64,000 bases of DNA from Oceanobacter mangrovi (GTDB taxonomy: Bacteria > Pseudomonadota > Gammaproteobacteria > Pseudomonadales > Oceanobacteraceae), in the NCBI RefSeq assembly GCF_019740315.1, contig NZ_JAHXZR010000006.1, forward strand, positions 1 to 64,000, read 5' to 3'. Of the stretch, positions 27,059-35,996 are shown piece by piece. The notes under the pieces were generated by a model, which did not search any database, was not told where the DNA came from, and saw only the letters and a list, made by a program, of their open reading frames with translations. A program made the translations under genes and the position numbers. Each line of letters begins with the position of its first letter. Position 1 is the stretch's first letter.

Positions 27059-28231
27059 ATGACCGCAACCGTGTTGGTCATTGATGACGACCCCAGTGTT
27101 CTGGATAGCGTTGCCGCCTTCCTGCTTGACTATGAATACCAGGTTGAGACTGCCGACAGTGCCGAAGCGGCCTGGGGAGTGCTGGGCCGAACCCCGATTG
27201 ATGTTGCTATCTGCGATCTGCGCATGCCTGGCGTCAGCGGTATCGAATGGCTCGAACAGCTGAAACTGAAACAGCCATCCATTCCTGTGATTGTCGTGTC
27301 TGGTGCCGGTGTAATGGACGACGTCGTCAAGGCGTTGCGACTCGGTGCCGATGACTTTCTGGTAAAACCCATACTCGATCTTGAAGTGCTGCACCATTCG
27401 GTGAAACGCGCACTCGAACGAGTAGAACTGCAACGCCAGAACGAGTCCTACCGCAACTACCTTGAAAAAACCAACTTTGAATTAAAAGAAGGCCTGGAAG
27501 AATTGCGTCGCGACCAGCTGGCCGGTCGCCAGATCCAGATGCGCATGCTGCCGGACCCACTGGAATTCCAGGGTTTTGAGTGCGACCACAAGCTCTACAC
27601 TTCCTTGCTGCTGAGCGGCGACTTTCTTGATTATTTCGAACTTGGTGAGCATCGGCTGGTGTTCTACATTGCCGACGTCTCTGGCCACGGCGCCTCGTCT
27701 GCCTTTGTGACTGTATTGCTGAAAAACCTGTCCTATCGCTTGCGGCGTAATTATCGCCGCGGTTCCAGTGACGACCTGCTGTTTCCGGCACGGGTACTGG
27801 AACGCATAAATTCGGAAATGCTGGCCACCGGACTGGATAAGCACCTGACCATTTTCTATGGTCTGATAGATACCCAACAAGGCACCCTGCAATACAGCGT
27901 GGGCGGCCATCTGCCCATGCCGGTGCTGCTATCGGCAAACGATTGCCACTATCTGGAAGGCCGAGGCATGCCGGTTGGCATGTTCGCCGAAGCGGAATAC
28001 CAGAACCGCACAGTGGAACTACCGGACAACTACCGGCTTCTACTGTTTTCTGACGGCATTCTTGAAGTCTTGCCGCCAAAAGAGCTGGAAGACAAGGAAT
28101 CCGCACTGCTGCAATTGATTGAGCAGCAAAAAGGCAGCCTGGAAGGGCTCGCCCACGAACTCGCATTGGATAGCCTTGAAGAAGTACCAGACGATATCGC
28201 CATGTTGGTGATTGGTAGGGGAGCCATATGA
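27059..28231 (+). CDS. hsbR: Response regulator with PP2C-type phosphatase output
   Basis: 390 residues: receiver domain at 1-120 with phospho-acceptor Asp53 (VAICDLRMPG), a helical linker at about 125-165, and a SpoIIE/RsbU-type PP2C phosphatase domain (FYIADVSGHGASSAFVTVLL with metal-binding Asp; LLLFSDGILEV; EVPDDIAML). The start ATG 27059 is where homologs begin (MTATVLVIDDDPSVL). With the STAS protein encoded directly behind it, this is the HsbR-HsbA partner-switch pair known in P. aeruginosa, where HsbR controls the phosphorylation of HsbA. Symbol by similarity and context. Confidence 0.85.
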   Translation: MTATVLVIDDDPSVLDSVAAFLLDYEYQVETADSAEAAWGVLGRTPIDVAICDLRMPGVSGIEWLEQLKLKQPSIPVIVVSGAGVMDDVVKALRLGADDFLVKPILDLEVLHHSVKRALERVELQRQNESYRNYLEKTNFELKEGLEELRRDQLAGRQIQMRMLPDPLEFQGFECDHKLYTSLLLSGDFLDYFELGEHRLVFYIADVSGHGASSAFVTVLLKNLSYRLRRNYRRGSSDDLLFPARVLERINSEMLATGLDKHLTIFYGLIDTQQGTLQYSVGGHLPMPVLLSANDCHYLEGRGMPVGMFAEAEYQNRTVELPDNYRLLLFSDGILEVLPPKELEDKESALLQLIEQQKGSLEGLAHELALDSLEEVPDDIAMLVIGRGAI

Positions 28232-28719
28232 CGGCAGGTCAAATTGAAGTGGCGCAGCAAGAAGGCGTACAGATCATCCGCTTGCAAGGGGATGTGCGAC
28301 TCAACCTGTGTACCGCGTTTGAGCGTTATATCAAAGACGAGTTGTCAGAGAAGCCGTTCAACAACATTCTCATCGACCTATCCGGTGCCGAAGGCATCGA
28401 CAGCACCTCGCTGGGGCAGCTGGCTAAAATCGCCATTCTTGGCCGTCAGCGTTACGGTATTATGCCAACTGTGTATTCGCCGCGATCCGGCATTACCCGT
28501 ATCCTGATGAGCATGGGGTTCGATGCCGTGTTTCATATCATTGAAGCGCCGTTTAATAACGAAGCCGAATTTCGCGAATGGGTAGACGACACCATTGATG
28601 AAGAACAAGCCAGAGAGCATGTTATCTCTGCACATCGGGTGTTGATGGATCTGAACGAAACCAATCGCCAGACATTCAGCGAGCTGGTTGAAACCCTCGA
28701 GTGCAGCAAGCACTTCTGA
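28228..28719 (+). CDS. hsbA: STAS-domain anti-sigma antagonist HsbA
   Basis: A 163-residue STAS protein. The phosphorylation region is IDLSGAEGIDSTSLGQLAKI, with candidate serines 59 and 61. A C-terminal extension after residue 110 (DDTIDEEQAREHVISAHRVL) is typical of HsbA and absent from simple SpoIIAA-like proteins. In P. aeruginosa it switches between the anti-sigma factor FlgM and a diguanylate cyclase, controlling swimming versus biofilm. Start overlaps the hsbR stop (ATGA), showing translational coupling. No flgM, hptB or hsbD gene is nearby. Confidence 0.85.
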   Translation: MTAGQIEVAQQEGVQIIRLQGDVRLNLCTAFERYIKDELSEKPFNNILIDLSGAEGIDSTSLGQLAKIAILGRQRYGIMPTVYSPRSGITRILMSMGFDAVFHIIEAPFNNEAEFREWVDDTIDEEQAREHVISAHRVLMDLNETNRQTFSELVETLECSKHF

Positions 28720-28789
28720 AACGAGTAACAGGGCCAGCAATCGTGTGCGGCCTTGTTGTCAACAGAGAACAATTCCAAGGGAGGAAGTA

Positions 28790-29815
28790 GTGGCAATCCA
28801 ACGCGCAGCCGTTATCGGTGGTGGCAGTTTTGGAACCGTTGTCGCCAATATTCTGGCCGACAACCATGTAGATTCAACCCAGTGGCTTCGCAATGAAGAT
28901 ATTGCGAACAGCATCAACCAACTCCACACCAACGAGCAGTATCTGCCTGGTATTGCACTCAATCCAGCCCTGAAAGCCACCACGGATATTGCTGACGCCA
29001 TTGCTGGTGCCGACGTGATTTTTGTCTCAGTACCGAGCAAATCCGTACGTCAGGTGCTTGGCAGTCTGGCAGGTCTGGTAACGCCAAATCAGGCACTGGT
29101 CAGCACCACCAAGGGTATTGAGCCGGAGCAATTCCTGCTGATGAGTCAGGTCATCAGTGAGATGTTTCCCAACAATCCGGTTGGCGTGCTGAGCGGCCCA
29201 AATCTGGCAAAGGAAATTGCCCGCAAGGAGTTGGCTGCAACCGTGATTGCCAGCGAAAACAGCGACCTGCGTCGGGATACCCAGGAAGCCCTGAGCTGTG
29301 ATTATTTCCGTGTCTACGCCTCCAATGACGTTTTTGGCGTTGAGCTGGGTGGTGCGCTGAAAAACATTTACGCCATCGTGTCAGGCTTTGTTGCTGCACT
29401 GGGAATGGGTGAAAACACCAAAAGCATGATCATCACCCGCTCACTGGCGGAAATGAGCCGTTTTGCCGAAGCGATGGGAGCCAACCCGTTAACCTTCCTC
29501 GGCCTCGCCGGTGTTGGTGACCTGGTAGTGACCTGTATGTCACCACTGAGCCGCAACTATCGGGTCGGCTATGCTATTGGCAGTGGCAAAAATCTCGAAC
29601 AGGCAATCGACGAATTGGGCGAAGTCGCCGAAGGTGTCAATACCTTGCGCTATGTCAGGGCCAAGGCTGCAGAATGGGGTATCTATATGCCCTTGGTGAT
29701 GGGCGCGTACGAATGTTTATTTAACGGCGCCAATCCAGCTGTTGTAGCACAGGGATTGATGACGGGCGAAGCGGCGTCCGATGTAGAATTTGCCTTACCC
29801 AAACATGAAATTTGA
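28790..29815 (+). CDS. gpsA: Glycerol-3-phosphate dehydrogenase [NAD(P)+]
   Basis: Makes sn-glycerol-3-phosphate from dihydroxyacetone phosphate for phospholipid synthesis. The protein has the N-terminal Rossmann motif (AVIGGGSFGTVVA), STTKGIEPEQFLLM, VLSGPNLAKEIA, the catalytic lysine in ELGGALKNIYAI, and GLAGVGDLVVTCMS. GTG 28790 with GGGAGGAAG just upstream is the start, giving 341 residues; the longer frame overlaps spacer sequence. It starts 70 bases after hsbA and is likely co-transcribed with the following DUF4389 gene. Confidence 0.96.
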   Translation: MAIQRAAVIGGGSFGTVVANILADNHVDSTQWLRNEDIANSINQLHTNEQYLPGIALNPALKATTDIADAIAGADVIFVSVPSKSVRQVLGSLAGLVTPNQALVSTTKGIEPEQFLLMSQVISEMFPNNPVGVLSGPNLAKEIARKELAATVIASENSDLRRDTQEALSCDYFRVYASNDVFGVELGGALKNIYAIVSGFVAALGMGENTKSMIITRSLAEMSRFAEAMGANPLTFLGLAGVGDLVVTCMSPLSRNYRVGYAIGSGKNLEQAIDELGEVAEGVNTLRYVRAKAAEWGIYMPLVMGAYECLFNGANPAVVAQGLMTGEAASDVEFALPKHEI

Positions 29816-29832
29816 ATTCAGAGATTGTGGAT

Positions 29833-30165
29833 ATGAGTAAAGGTAGCTTCCAATCCAGTGTGACCTCCGAGAGCTTCTGGTTCCGGACCCTCTACACAGT
29901 GATTTTTTTTGTGGTTGTTCGCATTCTTGATCTGATTCTTTTGGTTGCGACGATTGTGCAGTGGCTTGCACGGCTGTTTTCTGGAGAGGTAAGTTCCAGT
30001 GTTGCCAGATTCAGCTATTCGCTCGGCTTGTATTACCAGCAGGTGGTGCACTACCTGACAGGCTGTAGCGATGAAAAGCCATTTCCTTTCTCGGACTGGC
30101 CCGAGCCTGCACCTCAGCAGGCAGCAGAGGCTGAATCAGCCGTCGACAAGGATGCCGCAGCCTAA
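29833..30165 (+). CDS. DUF4389 membrane protein
   Basis: A 110-residue protein with one long hydrophobic stretch (about 20-45, VIFFVVVRILDLILLVATIV), probably a hairpin of two helices, followed by a conserved FSYSLGLYYQQVVHYLTGCS segment and an acidic Ala/Glu tail. This is the DUF4389 family. ATG 29833 is preferred over the TTG at 29812 that overlaps the gpsA end, although neither has a strong ribosome site. It lies between gpsA and sixA on the same strand. Function unknown. Confidence 0.8.
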   Translation: MSKGSFQSSVTSESFWFRTLYTVIFFVVVRILDLILLVATIVQWLARLFSGEVSSSVARFSYSLGLYYQQVVHYLTGCSDEKPFPFSDWPEPAPQQAAEAESAVDKDAAA

Positions 30166-30184
30166 CCATTAAGGCGGTTGATTT

Positions 30185-30646
30185 GTGAAAATCTGCGTAG
30201 TTCGTCATGGCTCTGCCATGGCAGGCCAGCTGGATGACGTAAGCAGAGGGCTGACGGAATCCGGCTTGCGTGAAGTAGTCATGGCAGGAAAATGGCTGGC
30301 AAGCCAGCAGTGGAACAACCCGGTCATTTGGGCCAGCCCATACCATCGCGCCCAACAAACTGCAGCTGCCATCAGCGAGGCCAGTGGTCTCGATGTTGAC
30401 ACTCACCCGACACTGGTGCCTTCCGCCGACGTTCAGCCGATCCTGGACGACCTGGTGCAACAACAACGCGATCTGATTCTGGTATCTCACCTGCCACTGG
30501 TTGGCCGCCTGGCTGCCACCCTGATTGATGGTCAGGCCTATGATCAACCCTGGTCGCCAGCAGAATGCTGGGTGCTTGAGGGTGATATCGCTGCTGCCGG
30601 TTGCATGTCTGTTGCAGCGGTGTGGTACCCTGCGCTGGAGCGCTGA
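30185..30646 (+). CDS. sixA: Phosphohistidine phosphatase SixA
   Basis: A 153-residue histidine-phosphatase of the SixA type, which removes phosphate from histidine on phosphotransfer proteins. The catalytic motif is CVVRHGSAM near the N-terminus; the second motif is WASPYHRAQQTAAAISEA, and ILVSHLPLVGRLAATL carries the second conserved His. Start is GTG 30185, immediately before the core fold. It follows DUF4389 by 19 bases and precedes an alpha/beta hydrolase, forming an apparent operon from gpsA. Confidence 0.9.
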   Translation: MKICVVRHGSAMAGQLDDVSRGLTESGLREVVMAGKWLASQQWNNPVIWASPYHRAQQTAAAISEASGLDVDTHPTLVPSADVQPILDDLVQQQRDLILVSHLPLVGRLAATLIDGQAYDQPWSPAECWVLEGDIAAAGCMSVAAVWYPALER

Positions 30647-30690
30647 TCCCAACCATTCGGCGTTCCTCATGCAATTGCGCAGGACAATGA

Positions 30691-31524
30691 ATGAAAGAAC
30701 GCCTTTTCTCCGTCGATGGTCATCAACTGGCTGCACTTGAATACGGCAGCGAATTTTCATCGCTGGCCGTTGCCATTCATGGCTGGCTCGACAACGCCGC
30801 CAGCTTCTGGCGACTCAGCCAACATCTGCAATGCCGCATTATTGCACTCGATCTGCCAGGCCATGGCAATTCGGACTGGCTGGCCGACGGCTATACCATC
30901 TGGCGTCATGCGGAAATTGTTTGCGCTTTCGTGCAGCAGTACTGCGAGGTGGCGCCGCACTTGATTGGTCATTCACTGGGCGGCGGTATTTGCAGCATGG
31001 TTGCAGGTACGCTGGGCGAGCAGATTGCCAGCCTTACCCTGATTGACAGCATAGGGCCAATGACCACAGAAGGCGTATTGGCGGCTGAAACCTTCCAACG
31101 TTACGTTCGCAGCAAAGCCAGCAAGGCTCGCTTTGCCCGTTACGACGATGAACAACAAGCCCTGGCCAGTCGCTTGCGCCATGGAGCTGGTATCACGCCA
31201 GCCGCACTTCTGCCGATCGTTCGCCGCGGCTTGCGCGCCGATGCCAATGGCGTCAGCTGGAAAATGGACCCTCGTCTGAAACAACCGTCACCTGTGCGCC
31301 TCACGCCAACCATGCTGGAAAGCTTTTTAAGCTCAATCCAGGTTCCGGTTTTGGCCGCCAGGGCCCGCGATGGTCTTTACGATGCGGACACTTTCGAACG
31401 CCTGGCAGGTTATATTCCGGACTGTCGCATTCTGGTCACTGATGGCCATCATCATTTTCATCTTGAAGACGATGGCTGCAAGGCACTGTCGCCAGCCATT
31501 CAGCAATTGACAGGAATCCAATGA
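30691..31524 (+). CDS. Alpha/beta hydrolase
   Basis: A 277-residue serine hydrolase. AIHGWLDNAASFWRL is the oxyanion-hole region, LIGHSLGGGICSMVAG contains the nucleophile serine, and DGHHHFHLED near the end supplies the His. The cap region (about 120-200) is rich in Arg and Ala. Substrate unknown; it is a small cytoplasmic esterase-like enzyme. Its ATG-based end overlaps the DUF1461 gene start by four bases (ATGA), so both are translated from one mRNA. Similar genes follow gpsA-type operons in related bacteria. Confidence 0.88.
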   Translation: MKERLFSVDGHQLAALEYGSEFSSLAVAIHGWLDNAASFWRLSQHLQCRIIALDLPGHGNSDWLADGYTIWRHAEIVCAFVQQYCEVAPHLIGHSLGGGICSMVAGTLGEQIASLTLIDSIGPMTTEGVLAAETFQRYVRSKASKARFARYDDEQQALASRLRHGAGITPAALLPIVRRGLRADANGVSWKMDPRLKQPSPVRLTPTMLESFLSSIQVPVLAARARDGLYDADTFERLAGYIPDCRILVTDGHHHFHLEDDGCKALSPAIQQLTGIQ

Positions 31525-32246
31525 CTCATCGTGTTTCGCAGCCGCTCTGGTTGATTGTGCTACTGGCAGGCTTGCTGGCCTCAGTCAGCTTGTCCTGGTT
31601 CGGCATGGGCAAGGTCCATTACGGTTTTTCATACTGGTATGACTTCTACGGCATCGAGGCCCATATCGACAAATACGGCCCACAAAATCGCTACATTCGC
31701 GGCCTGGAAAGCGTCTCACCGATAGAGCATATCCGCCTGTTCAATGAGATAAGCGATGCCGTCCACAATCATGGCGAAGGCCTGAAAAGCATCAGCTTTG
31801 AGCGCTGGGGCCATCAGACCCGCTTGCTGCGCAAACCTGAAGTTCAGCACCTGCAAGATGTTGCTGATTTGATTGACGTACTACGTATTGCTGCGATTAT
31901 CAGCGGGCTGATCTGTGTTGTCGGCAGCGCTGCATTGCTTGGCCTGAAGACCAGACCATCCTGGGCCATTCAGGGTGGCTTACTGCTATTCCTGATTGCA
32001 GGAATCACAGCAGCAGTGCTGATAACAGGCCCGCTAAAGGTGTTCTATTTCCTGCACGAGCATATATTCCCACCCGATCACGCCTGGTTTTTCTATTATC
32101 AGGATTCTCTGATGGCAACCCTGATGAAGGCGCCGGATTTGTTCGGAGGTATTGCAGCGGTAATTGCAATAGCAGGAGTGGTGCTGTTTGGTGGCTATTT
32201 ATGGCTGCTGCTGCGGGCAGCAGCATGGCGCAACCGTCAGGTATAA
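31521..32246 (+). CDS. DUF1461 (TIGR01906-like) integral membrane protein
   Basis: 241 residues with about four transmembrane helices: one N-terminal (WLIVLLAGLLASVSLSWF), two in the middle (about 118-175) and one C-terminal (about 205-232). A large extracytoplasmic loop follows the first helix. The motif YFLHEHIFPPDHAWFFYYQD matches the conserved His/Asp/Trp part of DUF1461 proteins, the family that includes the lipoprotein transacylase Lit of Gram-positive bacteria. Whether this member acts on lipoproteins is not known. Translationally coupled to the hydrolase gene. Confidence 0.75.
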   Translation: MTHRVSQPLWLIVLLAGLLASVSLSWFGMGKVHYGFSYWYDFYGIEAHIDKYGPQNRYIRGLESVSPIEHIRLFNEISDAVHNHGEGLKSISFERWGHQTRLLRKPEVQHLQDVADLIDVLRIAAIISGLICVVGSAALLGLKTRPSWAIQGGLLLFLIAGITAAVLITGPLKVFYFLHEHIFPPDHAWFFYYQDSLMATLMKAPDLFGGIAAVIAIAGVVLFGGYLWLLLRAAAWRNRQV

Positions 32247-32264
32247 ACCTGACGGCCGTTGGCA

Positions 32265-32897
32265 TCAGAAGGGCGCAGGGCAGACAATGTCCATACGCTC
32301 GCCCGTGCGAGGGTGATCGAACGATAATTCGCGCGCATGCAGATGCATGATGGGCGTGCGCTCCTCACTGTAATCCTTGCTGTAAAAAGGATCGCCGACA
32401 ATCGGGTGACCAATCTGCTGCATATGCAAACGCAGCTGGTGTGAGCGCCCGGTTTTCGGATACAGCTCAACACGGGTAAAAACACCGTCTTCTGTGGTTT
32501 CAATTGCCAGTTTTTTCCAGCGGGTGAGAGCATAGCGGCCATCCACATGAGCAATTTTCTGCAGTGGGCGATTGGGCCAGTCAACAATAATTGGCATGTT
32601 AACCGTGCCCTGGTTGCCTTTCACAATACCACTAACACGCGCTTCATATACCTTGCGGGTTGTCTGCTTTTCAAATTGCTGTTGCACCGCAGTCAGGTCT
32701 TTTTTGCTGCGGGCGTAAACAATAATGCCAGAGGTGTCACGGTCAAGCCGGTGAATGATGTGCATTTCACCAAGCAAGGCCTCCAGCCGACCAAAGGCCG
32801 AATCCTTGTTGTGCAGGCCCGGAACGCTGAGCAAGCCGGATGGTTTGTTCAGGATGACGATGGCGTCATCCTGATAAATAATTTGATCTTGAATCAT
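32265..32897 (-). CDS. rluA: tRNA/23S rRNA pseudouridine synthase, RluA type
   Basis: 210 residues, the small RluA form without an S4 domain. The catalytic aspartate is Asp52 in IIHRLDRDTSGIIVYAR; KPSGLLSVPG and GRSHQLRLHMQQIGHPIVGD are the other family motifs. By homology it isomerises U32 of certain tRNAs and U746 of 23S rRNA. ATG 32897 fits the family start. It stands alone, convergent with the DUF1461 gene and 37 bases beyond the trhP stop, so it may be the second gene of a trhP-rluA unit. Confidence 0.9.
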   Translation of the reverse strand: MIQDQIIYQDDAIVILNKPSGLLSVPGLHNKDSAFGRLEALLGEMHIIHRLDRDTSGIIVYARSKKDLTAVQQQFEKQTTRKVYEARVSGIVKGNQGTVNMPIIVDWPNRPLQKIAHVDGRYALTRWKKLAIETTEDGVFTRVELYPKTGRSHQLRLHMQQIGHPIVGDPFYSKDYSEERTPIMHLHARELSFDHPRTGERMDIVCPAPF

Positions 32898-32934
32898 GTC
32901 TATCCAGTCAGTTCTGATCGATGACCGCTGCGAG

Positions 32935-34290
32935 TCAGGCTTGATCCGGCAAATTGCGAATCAGCATGGCGTTTTCCATATTAAAGTTCAGCGCCGCTGG
33001 CGGAATTTCAATGCTGACCTTGAAGCCGGAGCCTGGCGCATCCTGCCGAGGCTCGCCTTTCTTGTCGACAATAGATTCCAGTCGGAACGGCACATTACCG
33101 TCGCGGGTCATCAGTTCCAGCTCATCACCACATTCAAAGCGGTTGCGCACGTCGATATGCAGTCGATCACCCTCACGACCCAGTACTTCACCCACAAACT
33201 GCTGGGTGGTGCTGGTTGAGACACCACGCTCGTAGTTCTGATATTCATCGTGTACGTGACGGCGGAAAAAGCCTTCGGTGTAGCCACGGTTGGACATGTG
33301 TTCGAGGGTGTCCATCAGGCCAATATCAAATGAGCGACCGGCAATGGCATCATCAATTGCCTGACGATAAGCCTGGGCGGTACGCGCAGCATAGTAGTGG
33401 GATTTGGTACGACCTTCGATTTTAAGCGAATCCACGCCAATTTCGACCAGCTTCTGTACGTGCTGAATCGCCCGCAGATCACGGGAATTCATGATGTAAG
33501 TGCCGTGCTCGTCTTCAAAGGCTGGCATGTACTCGTTCGGACGCGAGCCTTCCTGCAGCAGGAAGATCTGGTCAGATGGCTTGCCTTCGCCCAACGTCGG
33601 TATATCGCCGCCCAGTGCGTTCGGGTCAAACTCAATTACCTGGGCCGGAATTACATCACCGCTATCGGTTTCCCTGGCTTCGTGAGCATCATACTTCCAG
33701 CGACAGGCGTTGGTGCAGGTACCCTGGTTTGGATCCCGGTGGTTCATGTAGCCAGACAGCAGGCAACGGCCAGAGTAGGCAATACACAATGCGCCATGCA
33801 CAAAAACTTCCAGTTCCATTTCCGGACAGCGCTGCTTGATTTCGGCAACTTCATCCAGAGACAGCTCGCGCGACAGAATGATCCGGCTGACACCCTGACG
33901 ACGCCAAAACTCTACCGCGGCGTAGTTCACCACGTTGGCCTGGACAGACAGGTGAATTTCGGTTTCCGGCCAACGATCCTTGACCATCATGATCAGACCC
34001 GGATCAGACATGATCAGAGCATCCGGCTGCATCTCGATCACCGGCTCAATATCACGCATATAGGTGGCAATCTTGGCGTTGTGCGGCGCGATATTGCTGG
34101 CCACATAGAATTTTTTACCAAGTTCGTGAGCCCGCTTGATACCCAGTGCTAGGTTTTCGAGGGTAAAGTCGTTGTTGCGTACTCGCAAGCTGTAGCGTGG
34201 CTGGCCCGCATAGACAGCATCCGCGCCGTAGGCGAAAGCGTACTCCATGTTTTTCACGGTGCCAGCAGGAGAAAGTAATTCGGTCTTCAT
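32935..34290 (-). CDS. trhP: Prephenate-dependent tRNA uridine-34 hydroxylase (U32 family)
   Basis: Formerly yegQ. The 451-residue protein begins TELLSPAGTVKNMEYAFAYG and carries the U32 signature EVFVHGALCIAYSGRCLLSG followed by GTCTNACRWKYD; the cysteines are thought to bind an Fe-S cluster. TrhP makes 5-hydroxyuridine at tRNA position 34, the first step of cmo5U formation. The C-terminal part (ERGVSTSTTQQFVGEVLGRE) is the small barrel domain of the family. Start ATG 34290. Confidence 0.93.
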   Translation of the reverse strand: MKTELLSPAGTVKNMEYAFAYGADAVYAGQPRYSLRVRNNDFTLENLALGIKRAHELGKKFYVASNIAPHNAKIATYMRDIEPVIEMQPDALIMSDPGLIMMVKDRWPETEIHLSVQANVVNYAAVEFWRRQGVSRIILSRELSLDEVAEIKQRCPEMELEVFVHGALCIAYSGRCLLSGYMNHRDPNQGTCTNACRWKYDAHEARETDSGDVIPAQVIEFDPNALGGDIPTLGEGKPSDQIFLLQEGSRPNEYMPAFEDEHGTYIMNSRDLRAIQHVQKLVEIGVDSLKIEGRTKSHYYAARTAQAYRQAIDDAIAGRSFDIGLMDTLEHMSNRGYTEGFFRRHVHDEYQNYERGVSTSTTQQFVGEVLGREGDRLHIDVRNRFECGDELELMTRDGNVPFRLESIVDKKGEPRQDAPGSGFKVSIEIPPAALNFNMENAMLIRNLPDQA

Positions 34291-34368
34291 AATAATGCCA
34301 TTGGGTGAGCCGGAGTCCGCCAGGCGGCCTCAACGACGGGTTTGCCAAAGTTGTTGTCAGTATAAAAA

Positions 34369-34884
34369 TTAATCGTCAGCGACGCCAAACAGACTGGTGT
34401 CTTGCTGACCCAGCCACTGAAAAAAGTCCTTGCTGACCGGCACCTGGCGAACACTACTCCAGCTGGCGGTGAATTCCTGCAACAGCTCGCTGCTGTATTG
34501 TTGCAGGGGCTCCATTTCCGGTTGCATCTCAATCAGGTCGCCAAGAATGTCGTCGATGTACTGGTTCAGCAGACCAACATCGTCGCACTCTTCATCGAAC
34601 AGGGTTTCAACCGATGCATAGAGTGCCGCCATCGCCAGATCAGCGGCCAGCCAGCCGAGACTGTCGTCGGCTTCCAGCGTTGCGCGCCAGTCGATAAATT
34701 CGTTAAAAAACCGCGCCAGATTGTCACGGGATTTCAGCTCACCACGCAAAAAAGCCGTTTGTTTGGACAATAGTTTATTGAACGGCTCACAGTCGCCATT
34801 TGACCAGATATCAACATGAATCCGGTTGACGCTGGCAATGACCAGACACCAGGCGCTACGGGCAATGTGATTGGCGAAACTCAT
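34369..34884 (-). CDS. Acidic hypothetical protein coupled to rlmG
   Basis: ATG 34884 overlaps the rlmG stop (ATGA), so the frame beginning at 34917 is rejected and the product is 171 residues. The protein is strongly acidic and helical with no membrane segment or signal peptide: SAWCLVIASVNRIHVDIWSN near the start, then LAADLAMAALYASVETLFDE and IDDILGDLIEMQPEMEPLQQ. I do not recognise the family. The tight coupling with rlmG suggests a real gene. It could be a helical regulator or adaptor, but this is a guess. Confidence 0.65.
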   Translation of the reverse strand: MSFANHIARSAWCLVIASVNRIHVDIWSNGDCEPFNKLLSKQTAFLRGELKSRDNLARFFNEFIDWRATLEADDSLGWLAADLAMAALYASVETLFDEECDDVGLLNQYIDDILGDLIEMQPEMEPLQQYSSELLQEFTASWSSVRQVPVSKDFFQWLGQQDTSLFGVADD

Positions 34885-35996
34885 GACTTGGCTCCGGAGG
34901 CGGGTTGTTTGGCACACAGCCAGACATTGAATTTATTGTTGCTGGCGACCAGCTCTACCTGTCGAAACAGGCGTGCCAGTTCGGCCCGGTAATTAAGATG
35001 GCGATTTGCAACGATCAGCAGTCGACCATTCTGTGTCAGCTGTTGGTGACTGTCGCGAAACATGCTTTTGGCGATGTTATCCAGCTGTTTGTGGCCGTCG
35101 TGAAAGGGTGGATTACAAATCACCCAGTCGAGATTTTCGGTAACTGCGGCGAGGCTATTGCCATGGCAAACATCAGCAGCCAACCCCAATTGAGTGGCGT
35201 TGTGGCGGGCAGATCTTACCGCTGCCAACGAATCGTCGGTCTGGATCAGCTGAATCTCTGGCAGACGGCTTTTCAGCCACAACCCCAGTACACCATTACC
35301 ACAGCCAAGATCACAAACCTGGCCATGAATATCAGCGAGTTGTTCATGACCCGCCAGGGTTTCAATCATAAAGCGCGCGCCCGGATCGAGACTGTCACGA
35401 CAGAAAACCCCGGGTAATGCTTCATAGCGCTGCTGTTCGAGGTCATAACCTTGCCAGATCGCTTTGCGCTTTACTGACTTGCGGCTATGAACGCAAATGA
35501 GGCGTGCCTTGCGCTGCTGGGGCAATTGCTGATATTCGGCGTACTCAGACTCCAGCCAGTTGAGCCAGCGAACCGGGATGTGCTTACTCATGCCTGCCAA
35601 CCAAATGCGGGCGTGCGGAAGCAATTCGGCACAGATATCCAGCCACCAGGTCAATTGCTCCAGATTCTTCGGAATCTTGATGGCGACTTGCTGAACATCT
35701 CCTGCGACTTGCCTTAAAGCCTCTTCGCCGTCAACCCAACCAACCTCACTTGCCAGCTGGTTAGCCGCCAGATTGGTGGTGGTAGCAAGTTGGCTGCAAG
35801 CGCTTTCCAACCAGCCAAAAGCCGATGGCAGGGCACAAGCCAGTGCGCCATGCCGATCATTAAACAGCAGGGTCGTTTGGTCAGAGTTGATGTGCTGCAA
35901 CAGGTAATCATCCGCTGCATCCCAGGGCAAGCTGACGTGCTCCGGGACAACCGGGAAGCATTTGAGATCGAGGTTTTGTTGAGTCCAGTAAGGCAT
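34881..35996 (-). CDS. rlmG: 23S rRNA (guanine-1835-N2)-methyltransferase
   Basis: 371 residues with two related methyltransferase-like halves. The C-terminal catalytic half has the SAM-binding DLGCGNGVLGLWLKSRLPE and the DWVICNPPFHDGHKQLDN motif that holds the NPPF catalytic loop of base-modifying N-methyltransferases. RlmG methylates G1835 of 23S rRNA. The start codon overlaps the stop of the upstream small gene by one base, and its stop overlaps the next gene, making a three-gene operon (35996-36334, rlmG, 34369-34884). Confidence 0.9.
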   Translation of the reverse strand: MPYWTQQNLDLKCFPVVPEHVSLPWDAADDYLLQHINSDQTTLLFNDRHGALACALPSAFGWLESACSQLATTTNLAANQLASEVGWVDGEEALRQVAGDVQQVAIKIPKNLEQLTWWLDICAELLPHARIWLAGMSKHIPVRWLNWLESEYAEYQQLPQQRKARLICVHSRKSVKRKAIWQGYDLEQQRYEALPGVFCRDSLDPGARFMIETLAGHEQLADIHGQVCDLGCGNGVLGLWLKSRLPEIQLIQTDDSLAAVRSARHNATQLGLAADVCHGNSLAAVTENLDWVICNPPFHDGHKQLDNIAKSMFRDSHQQLTQNGRLLIVANRHLNYRAELARLFRQVELVASNNKFNVWLCAKQPASGAKS

